The notes under the pieces: generated by a model | What the model was told of the DNA's origin: nothing | What the model saw: the letters and a program-made list of their open reading frames with translations, nothing else | The model's database searches: none | Made by a program: the position numbers and the translations under genes | Part shown: positions 1-11,590 of the stretch, piece by piece | Layout: each line of letters begins with the position of its first letter | Numbering within the stretch: position 1 is the first letter of the stretch | Assembly (NCBI RefSeq): GCF_018143015.1 | Contig: NC_054742.1 | Coordinates: 61,078,853-61,142,852 of the forward strand | Reading direction: 5' to 3' | DNA: 64,000 nt | From: Lytechinus variegatus | Taxonomy: Eukaryota > Echinodermata > Echinoidea > Temnopleuroida > Toxopneustidae

Positions 1-564
1 AGATGCAATACAATCATTCTTTGTGTTTAAGTGATATCGCTTGTGATATCGATACTTTATAAAGCACAACGTATCGTCTCAGATTTGTGCTTGCTTGATT
101 CGCTGAATCCTTCGCGTCATGAGCGCGTAACAATATGAATACATTAATGAGTTTGCCAAGTTGACCTTTGTGATGTCATTGCGCTGATGTGCGTATTGTC
201 TAATACACGTACCAAACCACAGTTGACGAGGGAGAATCGTAAGAAATTAATATTAATGAGGGCTTATTTTAGCTTCTAATCAGTGGATTAAACAAAATGG
301 CGGTAGCTAAGCTTCGGGGGCCTGGCCTATCCTCAGTATCAGCTGGAGTGGTCGGGCCAGTGTCGGGCCCGGAGTAAAAAGCAAGCGCGAACCTAGACAG
401 GAATAACCGTCGTTTCTGGGATTTATTCAACAATTTCTGACATTTTACTACAATCCCCATTTACCGACGGCAATGTGTCATTACGAGCCTTCATGTGTAA
501 TCTGGTCCGACAATTCGGCGGACGGTTTTGTCCAGATTTGTTACTTCTTTTAGATTCTAAATGA

Positions 565-818
565 CATTATATTATCTTGGACGAAGGTCCACTATTTTCG
601 TTAGACTCTAATCTTTCTATTGATATCATATACATTTTATAATATTTTGAAAATATACGTTACCGATGAGTTATTCCCCATTGTTACCGATGAGTTATTC
701 CCCATTATATTATCTTGGACGAAGGTCCACTATTTTCGTTAGACTCTAATCTTTCTATTGATATCATATACATTTTATAATATTTTGAAAATATACGTTA
801 CCGATGAGTTATTCCCCG
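565..818. repeat. Tandem duplication, about 138-bp unit
   Basis: A stretch beginning 'cattatattatcttgg' at 565 starts again at 703, and the two copies stay nearly identical through the 'gttaccgatgagttattccc' segment that ends each. The last 30 bases of the unit are themselves doubled near 659-690. No gene was recognised in 1-1,315. It looks like a local slippage or unequal-exchange duplication rather than a transposon. Confidence 0.85.
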
Positions 819-879
819 GGTTATTCCTTATTTTTTTACTTTCTACCGTCAACGAGTTGTGCTTTTATCAAGGCTTTCC

Positions 880-1050
880 GATTAAATTTTCGATATCTTG
901 GCCAATCAATGCGAACGACAAGTTCCGAACGCACGCACATCAATATGTCCAAGCGCAGCGCAAAAGCAGCGGCACAAATCACGATAGGTAGCGACTGGTA
1001 AATACGTCTGTAATGATGATGACGTCATCCAAGATGGCAACTTACCTTGA
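880..1050. promoter_or_regulatory. Possible CRE/CCAAT/YY1-type promoter
   Basis: A CCAAT box lies at about 902, a full palindromic CRE (TGACGTCA) at 1,020-1,027, and 'CAAGATGGC' follows at 1,030-1,038. The last matches the YY1-type motif that often overlaps transcription starts of housekeeping genes; the PEX11G start in this window (59,216-59,225) has the same 'CAAGATGGC'. On the minus strand a good donor ('caag|gtaagt') lies at about 1,047. No convincing coding exon was found on either side, so the direction and the gene served are unknown. This is inference from motifs only. Confidence 0.25.
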
Positions 1051-1672
1051 CCAACGAAAGGATCGAAGATGACGATGTTTCGATCATCATTTCAAAAGAA
1101 TTAGCGGTAACTGAGGTCTAAGGTACGATATTTCTGAATTTTAAACATTTTTTCGTAAATATGGATGTGATTTCTTTTTCATAATATGACATTTTATGTA
1201 CAAAAAAACGATCGGAAAATCGGGTTCCCGCTGTTCGATCTAACGTTACTGCTAAAATACGTTGTCTGTACGTACGGGCCTCCAAGCTTTTCAGTCTATG
1301 TATTGGTGAGAATCAGGGACAACTCAGACCACGGGACATCTCGGACCGCGGGCCGAGTTGTCCCACCCATTACGAGATTTTTTTCTCACAAATTTGCGTC
1401 TATTTTTCCGTAATTCGAAATTTCTTGTAAAGATTTTCTAGAGATATGGTCTGATGGTAATGTTCTTCACTTCTATTAATTTTTTTTTCGCTGAAATAAA
1501 AAAAAAAGTGTAATTTTAGGCGTTTTTTCGACAGCTCGCGACTCCCATAGTCGCGCGTGTATTAACTGTGTCGGTGCTCGGCTCGGCCCCGCTCAATAAC
1601 TGACTTGATTTTGTGATCATTTCTCCTCAAAGTACCACTTTTATCGCAGAAGATGGACTTTGTTGTATTCCA

Positions 1673-2185
1673 TTACCTCCATTTTCTCATCACAAGGATA
1701 AAATTTGGTGTATTTGCACGATCTTGATCAAGTTTTTCACCTTTTTCTCTCTGGTCGCAAGAAGCGAAGAACCGATGAACGGTCCGCTGCTCTTCATCGT
1801 AATTCTCCGTAGCTCGGCCGCCTAAACTGGCGGGGTGGGATTCAGACCGAATCCACAATGGAAGTGGGCGTGCACAGCAAAGAGCTGAGCTTGACTGAGT
1901 GAGAGAGAGTGAACTCGAGTTTGAAGCTTGGCAGTGTCGTATAGGCTCTGCCTTTTTTTGTAAATATATAAGTTTTTCAATTTTTCTATATTGATTTTCC
2001 CTGGTTTCGAGCTCTAATATTGTAATGATATAATTATGCTTCAATTTCTTTGACTGAGTGTGACTATGGTGTGGATGTTTGAGTTGCTCAAAAATATTTT
2101 TACGTGGGTGGGGGCTCGGGGCGATTTCACTCTTGCCCCCGAAATGCGAAAAAATATATATTCGGGGGTGTAGCTGTGTGGGCAT
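1673..2185 (-). other. Open frame of 170 codons in the left arm
   Basis: An uninterrupted frame reads outward through the left arm. Its 3' part (containing ENYDEEQRTVHR and FILVMRKW) is also open in the right arm at 7,024-7,230 on the plus strand, and just before its stop lies a donor-like 'GAG|GTAATG'. I recognise no domain. The N-terminal part is the simple minisatellite-like arm unit. It could be a captured first exon or chance; the two arms are so alike that shared openness is weak evidence of coding. Confidence 0.2.
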
Positions 2186-2890
2186 GCCGGGCTGAGGCTA
2201 GCCATCAATATTTTTTTTTTGAGAGAGAGGGGGGGCTTAATTTTTCACTTTAAATTGATCATTTTTAGGCCTTTTTTTCCATTTTATTTTTAATATTGAA
2301 TTTCCGTGGTGTAGAGTTGAGTTTTAAGTTGCAATAATCAATATGCTTTAATTTCTTTGACTTTGAATGTGACTGTGGTGTGGATGTTTGAGTCGAACAA
2401 AAAATACTTTTACGTGGGTGGGGGCTCGGGGCGATTTCACTCCTGCCCCCTAAATGCGAAAAATATTCGGGATGTAGCTGTGTGGGCATGCCGGGCTGAG
2501 GGTAGCCCTCAATAAAAAAATGTTTTTTTTGTTCAATAAAGGGGGGGCTAATTTTTCACTTTAAATTTATTATTTTTAGGCCTATTTTTTGTACATTCTA
2601 TTTTTCATATTGAGTTTCCCTGTGTAGAGAGTTGAGTTTTAAGTTGCAATAATTAATATGCTTCAATTTCTTTGACTTTGAGTGTGACCGTGTGTGAATG
2701 TTTTGAGTCGAACAAAATACTTTACGAGCTAGGGTGGTGGCTCAGGGCGATTTCACTCTGCCTCCAAAATGTGAAAATGATCTAAGTGTATCTGTGTGGG
2801 CATGTCAGGCTGAGGGTAGCCATCAATTAAAAAAGTGTTTTTATTTGGGGCTTCATTTTTAATTAAATTAATTATTTGTATTTTTTACAG
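1977..2890. repeat. Three tandem ~300-bp units in left arm
   Basis: Units start near 1,977, 2,276 and 2,581. Each holds the block 'gcgatttcactc' followed about 60 bp later by 'tgtgtgggcatgccgggctg' (one or two changes in the third copy). The third, innermost unit is the most diverged. The right arm carries the same three units inverted at about 6,053-6,930. Confidence 0.8.
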
Positions 2891-4194
2891 GATTTAAAAT
2901 AAAACTGATTTACTTTCTTTAATTTCATTTCTTGGTCTCAAGGGTGGATGTCAGGCTGCCGGGATGGAATTCAGCCACAATTGCCAATGGAAGTGGACAT
3001 ACTTGTACAGTCGTGAGCTTGGAGACTGAAGCCTTGCCCTACAGCTTAGAATATTTTTTAATCAAGTTTTAGGCCACTCAGTCTTATTCCCATTTGAAAT
3101 ATAATCAGGGCCGGATCCAAAATTTCCCTACAGGGCCGGGGGGCATTTTGTCTAGGAATTTTTGACAAAAGGTCTTTACTGCCAAATCACAGTAATTTTT
3201 TTTCTCAGGAAAAATTTGACAAGCAAAAAAAAAAGAGAAAAATGTAAGTTGCCTTTTCAGTACTTTTTAAGGGGGGCGAATGTGCCCCCTCCCTCGATTC
3301 GCCACTAGAACTTATGTCCATATTATTTAGTTTTAATTTTTACAGGAGGAAAGAATACCAAATTAAATAAGTTTTATGTTTTGCATTTTTACCAATTATT
3401 GTTTATTCAAGTAAAATGTATTTTATTTAGTATTGTTCCAAAATGCATCACCTAATTAACTTGTTCGAATTTAAAATGCAAACCTGAATAAAAATGAATT
3501 ATGAACTTTGAATAAATAGAAAATAATATGTTATATTCTGTAAATTGTAATATTTTCAAATCATATTTTATCTCCATTCTTATCTTATCATTGTCTCCCT
3601 TTCTCATTATGTTCATCACTCTCATTTCAGTTAAATTTATATTCTATTACTGGAATAAAAAAAGACAATACTCAACAATGAAACATCGATCAATAGAAAA
3701 AAAACAAAGAAAAAGAGGGAAAATACAAAGAAATGACAGGTACAAGGAGGGGGGGGGGGGTAACAACAAGTCATTCTTGTCTGGGTTTTAAAAACAGGAG
3801 AAGAGTCGTCAATACAATATTGCAAATAGCAACTATGAAGAGGGTTTGGTTTTTATCAAATAATTTTTGCAGTTCCTTTGGAGTGATGTTGTTTTTGTTT
3901 CACCCATTCTAGAAAGTGAACTTTGTATCTAACACTAAGTTGCCCTAGTGTTGTTTTCCAATCTACATTTTCTAGTTCCTTGTATCATGTATGGATGAAA
4001 TCATTTAAGGTGTACCAGTTAGAAAATTGTTGACTTTTGGTATATATTTACATTAATCATGCAAGTTGCAGGTATGATCACCTTCTCAATGACTCTTAAG
4101 ACAAGCTTCTGCAATTAATAAATATATTGTATTTACTAGATAATTTGAACAACTGGACCAAATTGTGGCAAGATTAATGAGCTATATATAAGTG

Positions 4195-4552
4195 ACAATG
4201 GGGAACCCGAGGCTGATATGATTTGAGCAAAGAAACAATAAAAATTTGATCAAAATCGGATAAGGAAAAACAATATTATCGCTGCATTTTAAAGAATGAT
4301 TTGTATTTTTCAGGTGAAACAGGTCTGGCGTTTCTTCATGGATATTTAATCAGCAACCTCATACATGATGTCATATCCTCACTTGTTCTTTGTATTTTAT
4401 TATGTGAAATTAGATTAATTTTTTAAAGTTGAATTCAATAACCCCGCTATTTGTTATCAGATTTTTATGAAATAAGCACTTTGATATGTGAATGTTGCTA
4501 TGTCTACATTATTCATATATAAAAATTTTCATCCCGGAGCATCCCTTTAAAT
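4195..4552. mobile_element. Old copy of fold-back MITE family 1
   Basis: This is a diverged and shortened copy of the element seen whole at 8,641-9,247. It shares 'atttgatcaaaatcggataa' and 'gatgtcatatcc', and ends in 'cggagcatccctttaa'. The left terminal inverted repeat is eroded. It sits in the middle of the large fold-back element, so it is part of that element's cargo or a later insertion. Confidence 0.7.
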
Positions 4553-4599
4553 GATTTATTTATTATTTCTTTTTCTCAAGAAAGAGTATAGTCTCTACA

Positions 4600-4993
4600 A
4601 TAAAACAAGTGGAATGCCTCTGGCGGTCTCACCTGCATCACGTGATTCAATATAACAGTAGTGCTGACTTTGAAAACTACTATATACAACTCGCACAAGA
4701 TGTTCAGTGATACTGGGTTACTCTTATTTCCATGTCTTATGAAATATACCAATACACTTAAAGAGATATGATGGTAATTCAACAAATACCCCCAATGTGG
4801 CCAAAGTTCATTGACCTTACATGACCCTTGACCTTGATAATGTGACCTGGAACTCGCTGCAGGATGTTCAGTGATATAAGTTATGCTGTCATTTAATAAC
4901 CTTCGGTTATTAAATGACAGCATTAAGATTTGATGTTGATGCTGCCGTCGGAAAAGCGGCGCCTATAGTCTCACTCTGCCATCCAGGTGAGAC
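4600..4993 (+). mobile_element. Short copy of the DR1 minisatellite element
   Basis: It begins 'gtggaatgcctctggcggtc' and 'tctcacctgcatcacg', has about two diverged tandem monomers (with 'tgttcagtgata' and 'ggccaaagttcattgacc'), and ends 'aaaagcggcgcctatagtct' then 'ccaggtgagacaaaaatc'. The same head and tail bound the longer copies at 11,712-12,801 and 25,557-26,662, so this is one family with variable monomer number. The tail can pair with the head through GTCTCACCTG/CAGGTGAGAC. Confidence 0.85.
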
Positions 4994-5299
4994 AAAAATC
5001 ACGACATGCACAGTGATGAAAAATAAAGCAATAAAATGAATTTAATCAAAAAGAAAAACCACATGCTATGTAAAAGAAATTAAATTTAAAATCATAAATT
5101 CGTCATTTTTATTGAACGAAGAATTTAATTTATTTATAATTGGAAAAAAGGATTACCCCTATTTTCTTTCAATGTAACCAAAATACTTGTAGGGCCTAAT
5201 ATGATTTTTCATCACATGACATGATTTTGAACAAAAATCAAGCCATATTTTGGGGTTATGTGGGACGGAATCTACATGGCGGCATTCGTGGGACGGATT

Positions 5300-5990
5300 T
5301 TTCTTCTTAAATCTATCTCTGCCGGCTATTCACCTTATCCCCATCCCTCCCCATCATCCTCGTCCCTATCATCATCCCCTTGGGCGCAAAACTGTCCGCA
5401 AAGGTAGAGGGGACCACAGGCTGCAAAATTTTACAAACATTTAAAAAAAGGTTATCGCCCAAATGTAGGGTAATTTTTAACCCCAAAACAATTGACAAGA
5501 AAAAAGAGGGGGTTTTCAATAATAAAAGGTCATTTAGTCCTAAACACATGTATCATTTCAATTGTGAATGATTCATTATTTTGTTCTCCATGAAGAAAAA
5601 TAGTAGGGTGGACATTTGGTATTGTGTCCCCCTATTTTTGGTAGGGGGACACGTCCCCCCCCCCCCCGATTTCCTCCCATAATCATCCCTCACATCCTCG
5701 TCCTCACCATCTCATGCACCCCTCTTATCAAGAGTCATCATCATCATCTCTCTTATTTATATCCCTCATGCACCTCCTCTTCCCTCTCATCATCAAGGCC
5801 CACCCCTTATCATCGCCATCCCTCACATCCTCATCTCCATCTCTTTCCCTTTGTCCCTCTCATCATCCCCCCCATCACGAGTCATCAAAGATCCTCATTC
5901 CTCTTATCATCACCATCTCTCACCTCCTCGTCCCTCTCATCAAGGCCCACCCCTCGTTATCGCCGGTATGCTATCATCGCCATCCCTTTT
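5300..5990 (+). repeat. Pyrimidine-rich degenerate TCATCA repeat
   Basis: The top strand is made of imperfect runs of tcatca, ccctc and catccctc, with a C12 run at about 5,657. Stretches of about 100 bp resemble each other. Frames reading through it are Ser/Pro/His-rich and are judged non-coding. Confidence 0.6.
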
Positions 5991-6359
5991 ACCCTATATC
6001 CAAAACTCTGCTCTCTACACAAAGGAAACTCAATATAAAAATTAAAAATGAAATTGGCATGCCCACACAGATACACCTAGAACATTTTCACATTTCGGGG
6101 GCAGGAGTGAAAATGCTCGGAGCCCCCATCCACGTATTTTTTGTTCGGCTCAAACATCCACACCACAGTCACACTCAAAATCAAAGAAACTGAAGCATAT
6201 TAATTATTGCAACTTAAAACTCAACTCTCTACACCAGGGAAACTCAATATGAAAAATAAAATGTACAAAAAATAGGCCTAAAAATAATAAATTTAAAGTG
6301 AAAAATTAAGCCCCCCCCCCCAAAAAAAAAAAACCCCAACATTTTTTTATTGAGGGCTA

Positions 6360-6500
6360 CCATCAGCCCGGCATGCCCACACAGCTACATCCCGAATATT
6401 TTTCGCATTTAGGGGGCAGGAGTGAAATCGCCCCGAGCCCCCACCATTTTTCGCATTTAGGGGGCAGGAGTGAAATCGCCCCGAGCCCCCACCCACGTAA
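6360..6500. repeat. ~54-bp duplication inside one right-arm unit
   Basis: The segment 'tttttcgcatttagggggca' to 'gccccgagcccccacc' occurs twice in a row at about 6,398-6,445 and 6,447-6,493. The matching left-arm unit (about 2,400-2,470) has it once, so this duplication arose after the two arms became inverted copies. Confidence 0.8.
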
Positions 6501-7592
6501 AAGTATTTTTTGTTCGACTCAAACATCCACACCACAGTCACATTCAAAGTCAAAGAAATTAAAGCATATTGATTATTGCAACTTAAAACTCAACTCTACA
6601 CCACGGAAATTCAATATTAAAAATAAAATGGAAAAAAAAGGCCTAAAAATGATCAATTTAAAGTGAAAAATTAAGCCCCCCCTCTCCAAAAAAAAAAAAT
6701 TATTGATGGCTAGCCTCAGCCCGGCATGCCCACACAGCTACACCCCGAATATATTTTTTTCGCATTTCGGGGGCAAGAGTGAAATCGCCCCGAGCCCCCA
6801 CCCACATAACTTATTTTTGAGCAACTCAAACATCCACACCACAGTCACACTCAGTCAAAGAAATTGAAGCATAATTATATCATTACAATCTTAGAGCTCG
6901 AAACCAGGGAAAATCAATATAGAAAAAATTGAAAAATATATATTTACAAAAAAAAGGCAGAGCCTATACGACACTGCCAAGCTTCAAACTCTAGTTCACT
7001 CTCACTCAGTCAAGCTCAGCTCTTTGACTGCACGCCCACTTCCATTGTGGATTCGGGCTGAATCCCACCCCGCCAGTTTAGGCGGCCGAGCTACGGAGAA
7101 TTACGATGAAGAGCAGCGGACCGTTCATCGGTTGTTCGCTTCTTGCGACCAGAGAGAAAAAGGTGAAAAACTTGAACAAAATCGTGCAAATACACCAAAT
7201 TTTATCCTTGTGATGAGAAAATGGAGGTAATGGAATACAACAAAGTCCATCTTCTGCGATAAAAGTGGTACTTTGAGGAGAAATGATCACAAAATCAAGT
7301 CAGAACGTTATTGAGCGGGGCCGAGCCGAGCACCGACACAGTTAATACACGCGCGCCTATGGGAGTCGCGAGCTGTCGAAAAACGCCTAAAATTACACCT
7401 TTTTTTTTATTTCAGCGAAAAAAAAGTAATAGAAAGTGAAGAACATTACCATCAGACCATATCTCTAGAAAATCTTTACAAGAAATTTCGAAATTACGGA
7501 AAAATAGACGCAAATTTGTGAGAAAAAAATCTCGTAATGGGTGGGACAACTCGGCCCGCGGTCCGAGATGTCCCGTGGTCCGAGTTGTCCCG

Positions 7593-8330
7593 TCCCCATT
7601 GGAGTGAGCCAACGCAGTTCAGCGGAACAACCAAAATACAGTATTACAGAGACTGAAGCTTTTGGTCTAGCGCGAACCGAGCGCAAGAGCAAGCCTGGCT
7701 GCGCGACTCCACGCGATCACGAACAAGCCAGTCAAAATAAGAAAATACATAGAAAACACTCCCAATAAAGAGTTAATCTCAAATGGAATGAATCTCCTTT
7801 ATTGAGAAATGTACTTTGATGTCAAATAATAACACGTAACTTACATTATCCTGCTCCAACAGCGACTTTTTCACTCGAAATTTCCAGATCTTGATACGCT
7901 TATGGCAGGAACGAACTTCAGCCTTGATCGATAAAGTGAGCCCTCTAGTGAAATCACCAAAAAGAAACACGGAGCTGAGTTTGATTTTTTCATGGGGGGA
8001 GAGTACCCCCCCCTCTCTCAATATAAAAAAGTACCATAAATTGAGGGGGTAACTATCTTGATCCTCCTTATTTTCCCCTGAATATGTGGAATTACCGTTC
8101 TTATAACACTGGATATTTTCATGCACCTCTATGATGATGACCCAGGGGAATTGACGGCAGGAGGAGTGAGGGAGTACCCCCCTCTCAATATAAAAATTAA
8201 AAGAAAAGTACCATAATTGAGGGGGACTATCTTGATCCTCCTTATTTTCCTCTGAATATGTGGAATTACCGTTGTTATAACATTTTGGTTCTGTGAAATT
8301 GGTCCATAATTTGTCTAAATTGGTAAAACT
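7593..8330. repeat. Unique flank, then ~175-bp tandem duplication
   Basis: From 7,593 to about 7,980 no gene was seen. Then 'gagagtacccccc' through 'gaatatgtggaattaccgtt' occurs at about 7,999-8,101 and again at 8,171-8,275. The second copy runs directly into a MITE fragment. Confidence 0.7.
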
Positions 8331-8573
8331 CGAATATTCTATAATTCAAAAGATAAAAAAAAAATAGTGAGGGACATCATAAACTATCTCATTTGCTTGT
8401 CATTGAATGGAGCATATAACTATTTTGTGAAAAATAAGTGAAACTTTTAAATGTCATAAATTTCTTATTTTGCATCCGATTTTGATGAAATGTCAACATT
8501 AGTTTGATGGATTTTTCTCTATTGATTCACATCAACATTTTTTAGAGGTTGACTTGACCTTTAATTAGGGCAT
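8330..8573. mobile_element. Fragment of fold-back MITE family 2
   Basis: This matches the right half of the family seen whole at 63,042-63,602: 'tagtgaggg' then 'gcatccgattttgatgaaat', closing with 'gttgacttgaccttta'. The left half is missing. Confidence 0.75.
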
Positions 8574-8640
8574 GAATAACATCACTTTGGGGCACATTAA
8601 ACCACAACTGGTTGCAAACATAATGGATCGATGAATTCCT

Positions 8641-9247
8641 TTAAAGGGATGGTCCAGGCTGGAGATAATTCTATCTCAATAAATAGAGTAAAATTCACAA
8701 ATCAAAATGCTGAAAATTTGATCAAAATCAGATAAAAAATAACGAAGTTATTGAATTTTAAAGATTTGCATTATTACGAAGAAACAGTTCTAGGCATGTC
8801 TTTATGAATACTCATTAGGTGGGCTGATGATGTAATATCCCCACTTGTTCTTTTGTATTTTATTACATGACATTAGGTTTATTCATTTTTTTTCCCAAGA
8901 CATTGAACAATTGGATTGACAACTGATTAAGTGCATTAGGTATTAATTGCCACAACTTATTTCATCATAATGGATACACATCATTTACACAAGTATGAAA
9001 AAAGATATGATTTCATGTAATAATATAAGGAAAAGGAAAGTGGGGATGTGACATCATCAACCCACTTAATGAATATTCATGAAGATGTGCATATAACTGT
9101 TTTCACAAAATTTGATAAACTTTTAATTTCAATAACTTTGTTATTTGTTATCAAATTTTGATGAAATTTTCAGCATTTTGCTCTGTGAATTTCTTTCTAT
9201 TACATGTAATTTAGATACAAATATTTCAGCCCGGACCATCCCTTTAA
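8641..9247. mobile_element. Fold-back MITE family 1, full copy
   Basis: The ends are 'ttaaagggatggtccaggct' and its inverse 'cagcccggaccatcccttta'. The two halves are largely reverse complements ('attttgatcaaa'-type blocks on both sides), so a transcript would fold into one long hairpin. No open frame. Other copies lie at 4,195, 22,695 and 57,677. Confidence 0.85.
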
Positions 9248-9599
9248 GAATACAATCATTTTCTTTCTAAAATGTGACTAGATCGGTAAAATATGCATAT
9301 TTCAATTGTAAATAAATTTTCTAGTATTGACAAAATTACTCCTGAATAGATCACATTTCAGTGACAATATATTGTTTTCTCATAATCAGTATTTCTTGAT
9401 TTGTAGTCATTTCGAACCTCTGCTCATATCAAACTCTGTCATTTTTTTATATACACCATGTACGTGTACTATAAATGTAGTAATACAATTTAAAGATCTA
9501 AAATGAAACATTCAAATGTGTGCATGGAATTAACCCTTCTATTGGATACTTCTATTTTCCCCTTTTTTTTCACTGGTTCCCTATACTGGCAAAATCATG

Positions 9600-9840
9600 G
9601 GGACAGTATAAGCTTTATAGCCGTGACATTGTAAAATCGCTGTTTAGAATTTTAAGCCCATCACTTCATCAACTTTTGTTCAAACTTTCAAAAAACTTGT
9701 TTAATCTTTTTAAACAAGCCCGTCACTTAATCAAATGTTGTTTAAACTTTTAAAGAATTGTTTAATCTTTTTCAAACAACTTGTTTAAAAGTTTAAACAA
9801 TAGTTGTTAAAGGGACGGACTTAAACAATAGACTTAAAAT
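9600..9840. repeat. Palindromic 'gtttaaac'-rich segment
   Basis: Blocks such as 'ttgtttaaacttttaaa' and 'ttaaaagtttaaacaa' face each other at about 9,738-9,800, and 'gcccatcacttcatcaac' at 9,656 partly mirrors 'gttgttaaagggacggac' at 9,806. It resembles a small MITE with eroded ends. Confidence 0.45.
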
Positions 9841-9842
9841 TT

Positions 9843-10290
9843 TTAACAGCAATTGTACAGCAGTGTGGCAACACCCCTGCAAAAGGCTTAAAACGCTCAG
9901 TTCAGATTGATAATAATCTTTCATCATATAAACTTCTCATATTAACATTCAAACGTATTCATGGTATTGCCCCTGCTTATCTTCAAGAACTTGTCCAGAT
10001 TCATAAACCTAAGCGTAATCTCCATTCTGGCTCACAAAATCTTCTCTCTGAAATTACTGTCAAGACCAAATCATATGGGGATCAGGCTTTCCAGAAAGCT
10101 GCACCAGCACAATGGAATTCTCTTCCATCGACATTAAGAAATATTACCCAGCTTGAGAAATTCAAAGTTCAATTAAAAACCCACCTTTTTCAGAATGTTT
10201 GATTTAGTCACTCGTGCATAGAGACCTGTAGGTGTTATGCGTATTTAAGAAATGTACTATTATTATTATTATTATCATTTATTTCAGTCA
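9843..10290 (+). mobile_element. LINE 3' end: ORF2 C-terminus, L2/CR1-like
   Basis: A frame ending at the stop 10,200-10,202 reads YKLLILTFKRIHGIAPAYLQ, then AAPAQWNSLPSTLR and FKVQLKTHLF. These are the conserved C-terminal blocks (LLLTFKALHGLAPAYL, APRLWNSLP, FKSALKTHLF) of reverse-transcriptase ORF2 in Jockey-superfamily LINEs of the CR1/L2/Rex kind. The RT domain itself is absent, so it is a typical 5'-truncated insertion. The 3' end runs into (ATT)n at about 10,258-10,280. Confidence 0.75.
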
Positions 10291-10501
10291 GCAGGAACCT
10301 AACTATGAAGGATTATCTGTTATTACAATAGATGCTGTAACGATGAATTCTTAGCACCCCTAGTAACAATACTCCATGGTAACTGACTCCCACACCTGGA
10401 CACTCCCTCCATCCATGCACTTCTTTCCGTTTTGAGCATCCATCTCTTTCAGACCAACCTTGCTACTCTCCCTTTTCATTACAACTTTCCATCATAATCT
10501 T

Positions 10502-10717
10502 AGGGGGTGTTGCAAGAAAATGTTTGCAATCAGTTGAAAATACTTTGTTGCAATTTTACAACTGATAAATTGACTGTAGCTCTAGCAAAAGAGATTACAG
10601 TCCTTGTTTCAAGGAGCAGATAAGCGATTGTAAATTTTCAAGTACGACATTTGACTGATTTAGGGACCAAAAATAGACCTGCAATTGATCAAGGCAAGTT
10701 TCTTGCAACACCCCAAT
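10502..10717. mobile_element. Small MITE with 'ggggtgttgcaag' ends
   Basis: The 216-bp segment starts 'gggggtgttgcaagaaa' and ends 'tttcttgcaacacccc', exact inverted repeats of about 15 bp. The interior contains 'tttgcaatcagttg' and 'caactgataaattg'. It has no coding potential. Confidence 0.75.
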
Positions 10718-11590
10718 AGTCTTCTTTTTCCTCTATATGCCATTCACTCCCCAAATCCCATGCTCTTTTCACAGGTTCATCACCTTCACTCCTCAACTCG
10801 TGGCCATCAATCTCAAACCACTCCCGTAAGTCTCTTTCAAGCACAACCTCTCCATGAATTCACTTGTTCTCTTTCTATCAGATATCTTTTAAAACACATT
10901 TTTTGTATCATGACTCTGTTCTGAAGATACCCTCCTAAAATAAATTTGAATCTCTACTGGAGAAAAAAAATCTGAATGTACTGATGCATATTTCAAACTT
11001 TTTAAGTTTATAAAGATCTATCTGGTTTTAATTTTGGTCTGTTCCATTTCTTGAATGATGCAATTTACAACGTTGGCTCGAATCTTCATGCTTTCTCAAG
11101 CACACATATTTCTTTTGAATAAAACTTGAGTTGTGGAATAGGTGTTTGTAAGGTGTGAGCTCAAATATAATTATCATTTTAATTGGCATTTAAAATAACA
11201 TAAAGAATACAAACAGATCAGAGACAAGATCAATCAAAATTGTACATGATAGAGAGAAAATAAGACCTGGATGAGAGTTGGAGGAGAGGCTGCCTGGGTA
11301 TGGAAAAGGCTAACTTAATAGCCATGGTATTAAGTTATGATACTGTCATGGTATTTCGGATATCCTCAAACAAGGAGTCAATATAATAGGAATGTTCTTG
11401 AAATGACTTAAAATTGGAAAATGTAATCAATGTCTAGCACATGTAGACTAAACATTCCAGCAAAATTGTATTATTGTATAAGTTTTTGAATCTACTTGTA
11501 TTCAAAGAAGTGTATTTGTGGATGCCACTATGTGTGAATTCACGATAAATTTGCCTACTATTCCCCATGCCATCTTGCACAAGACACTTA
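10718..11590. other. No gene or clear repeat seen
   Basis: This is AT-rich unique-looking DNA. Short open frames here show no family resemblance. Confidence 0.5.

Larger units (their letters stand above)
1316..7592. mobile_element. Fold-back transposon with 1.5-kb inverted arms
   Basis: Left (1,316-2,826) and right (6,053-7,592) arms are inverted copies of each other, roughly 95% alike by eye in the outer part. The tips read inward 'GGGACAACTCGGACCACGGG', and about 37 bp in comes 'CCGAGTTGTCCC', the reverse complement of the first 12 bases, so each tip can fold on itself. The inner part of each arm is three head-to-tail units of about 300 bp. The middle (2,830-6,050) has no transposase; it holds an old MITE, a short minisatellite element and pyrimidine-rich DNA. 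Flanks show no clear target duplication. The structure recalls the sea urchin TU fold-back class, but the superfamily is not established. It is presumably non-autonomous. Confidence 0.8.

Noticed and set aside
1010-1110. Minus-strand IFDPFVGQGKLP resembling a methyltransferase SAM motif
   Set aside because: It follows directly after a stop, the following residues do not fit any methylase, and no further exons were seen; treated as chance.
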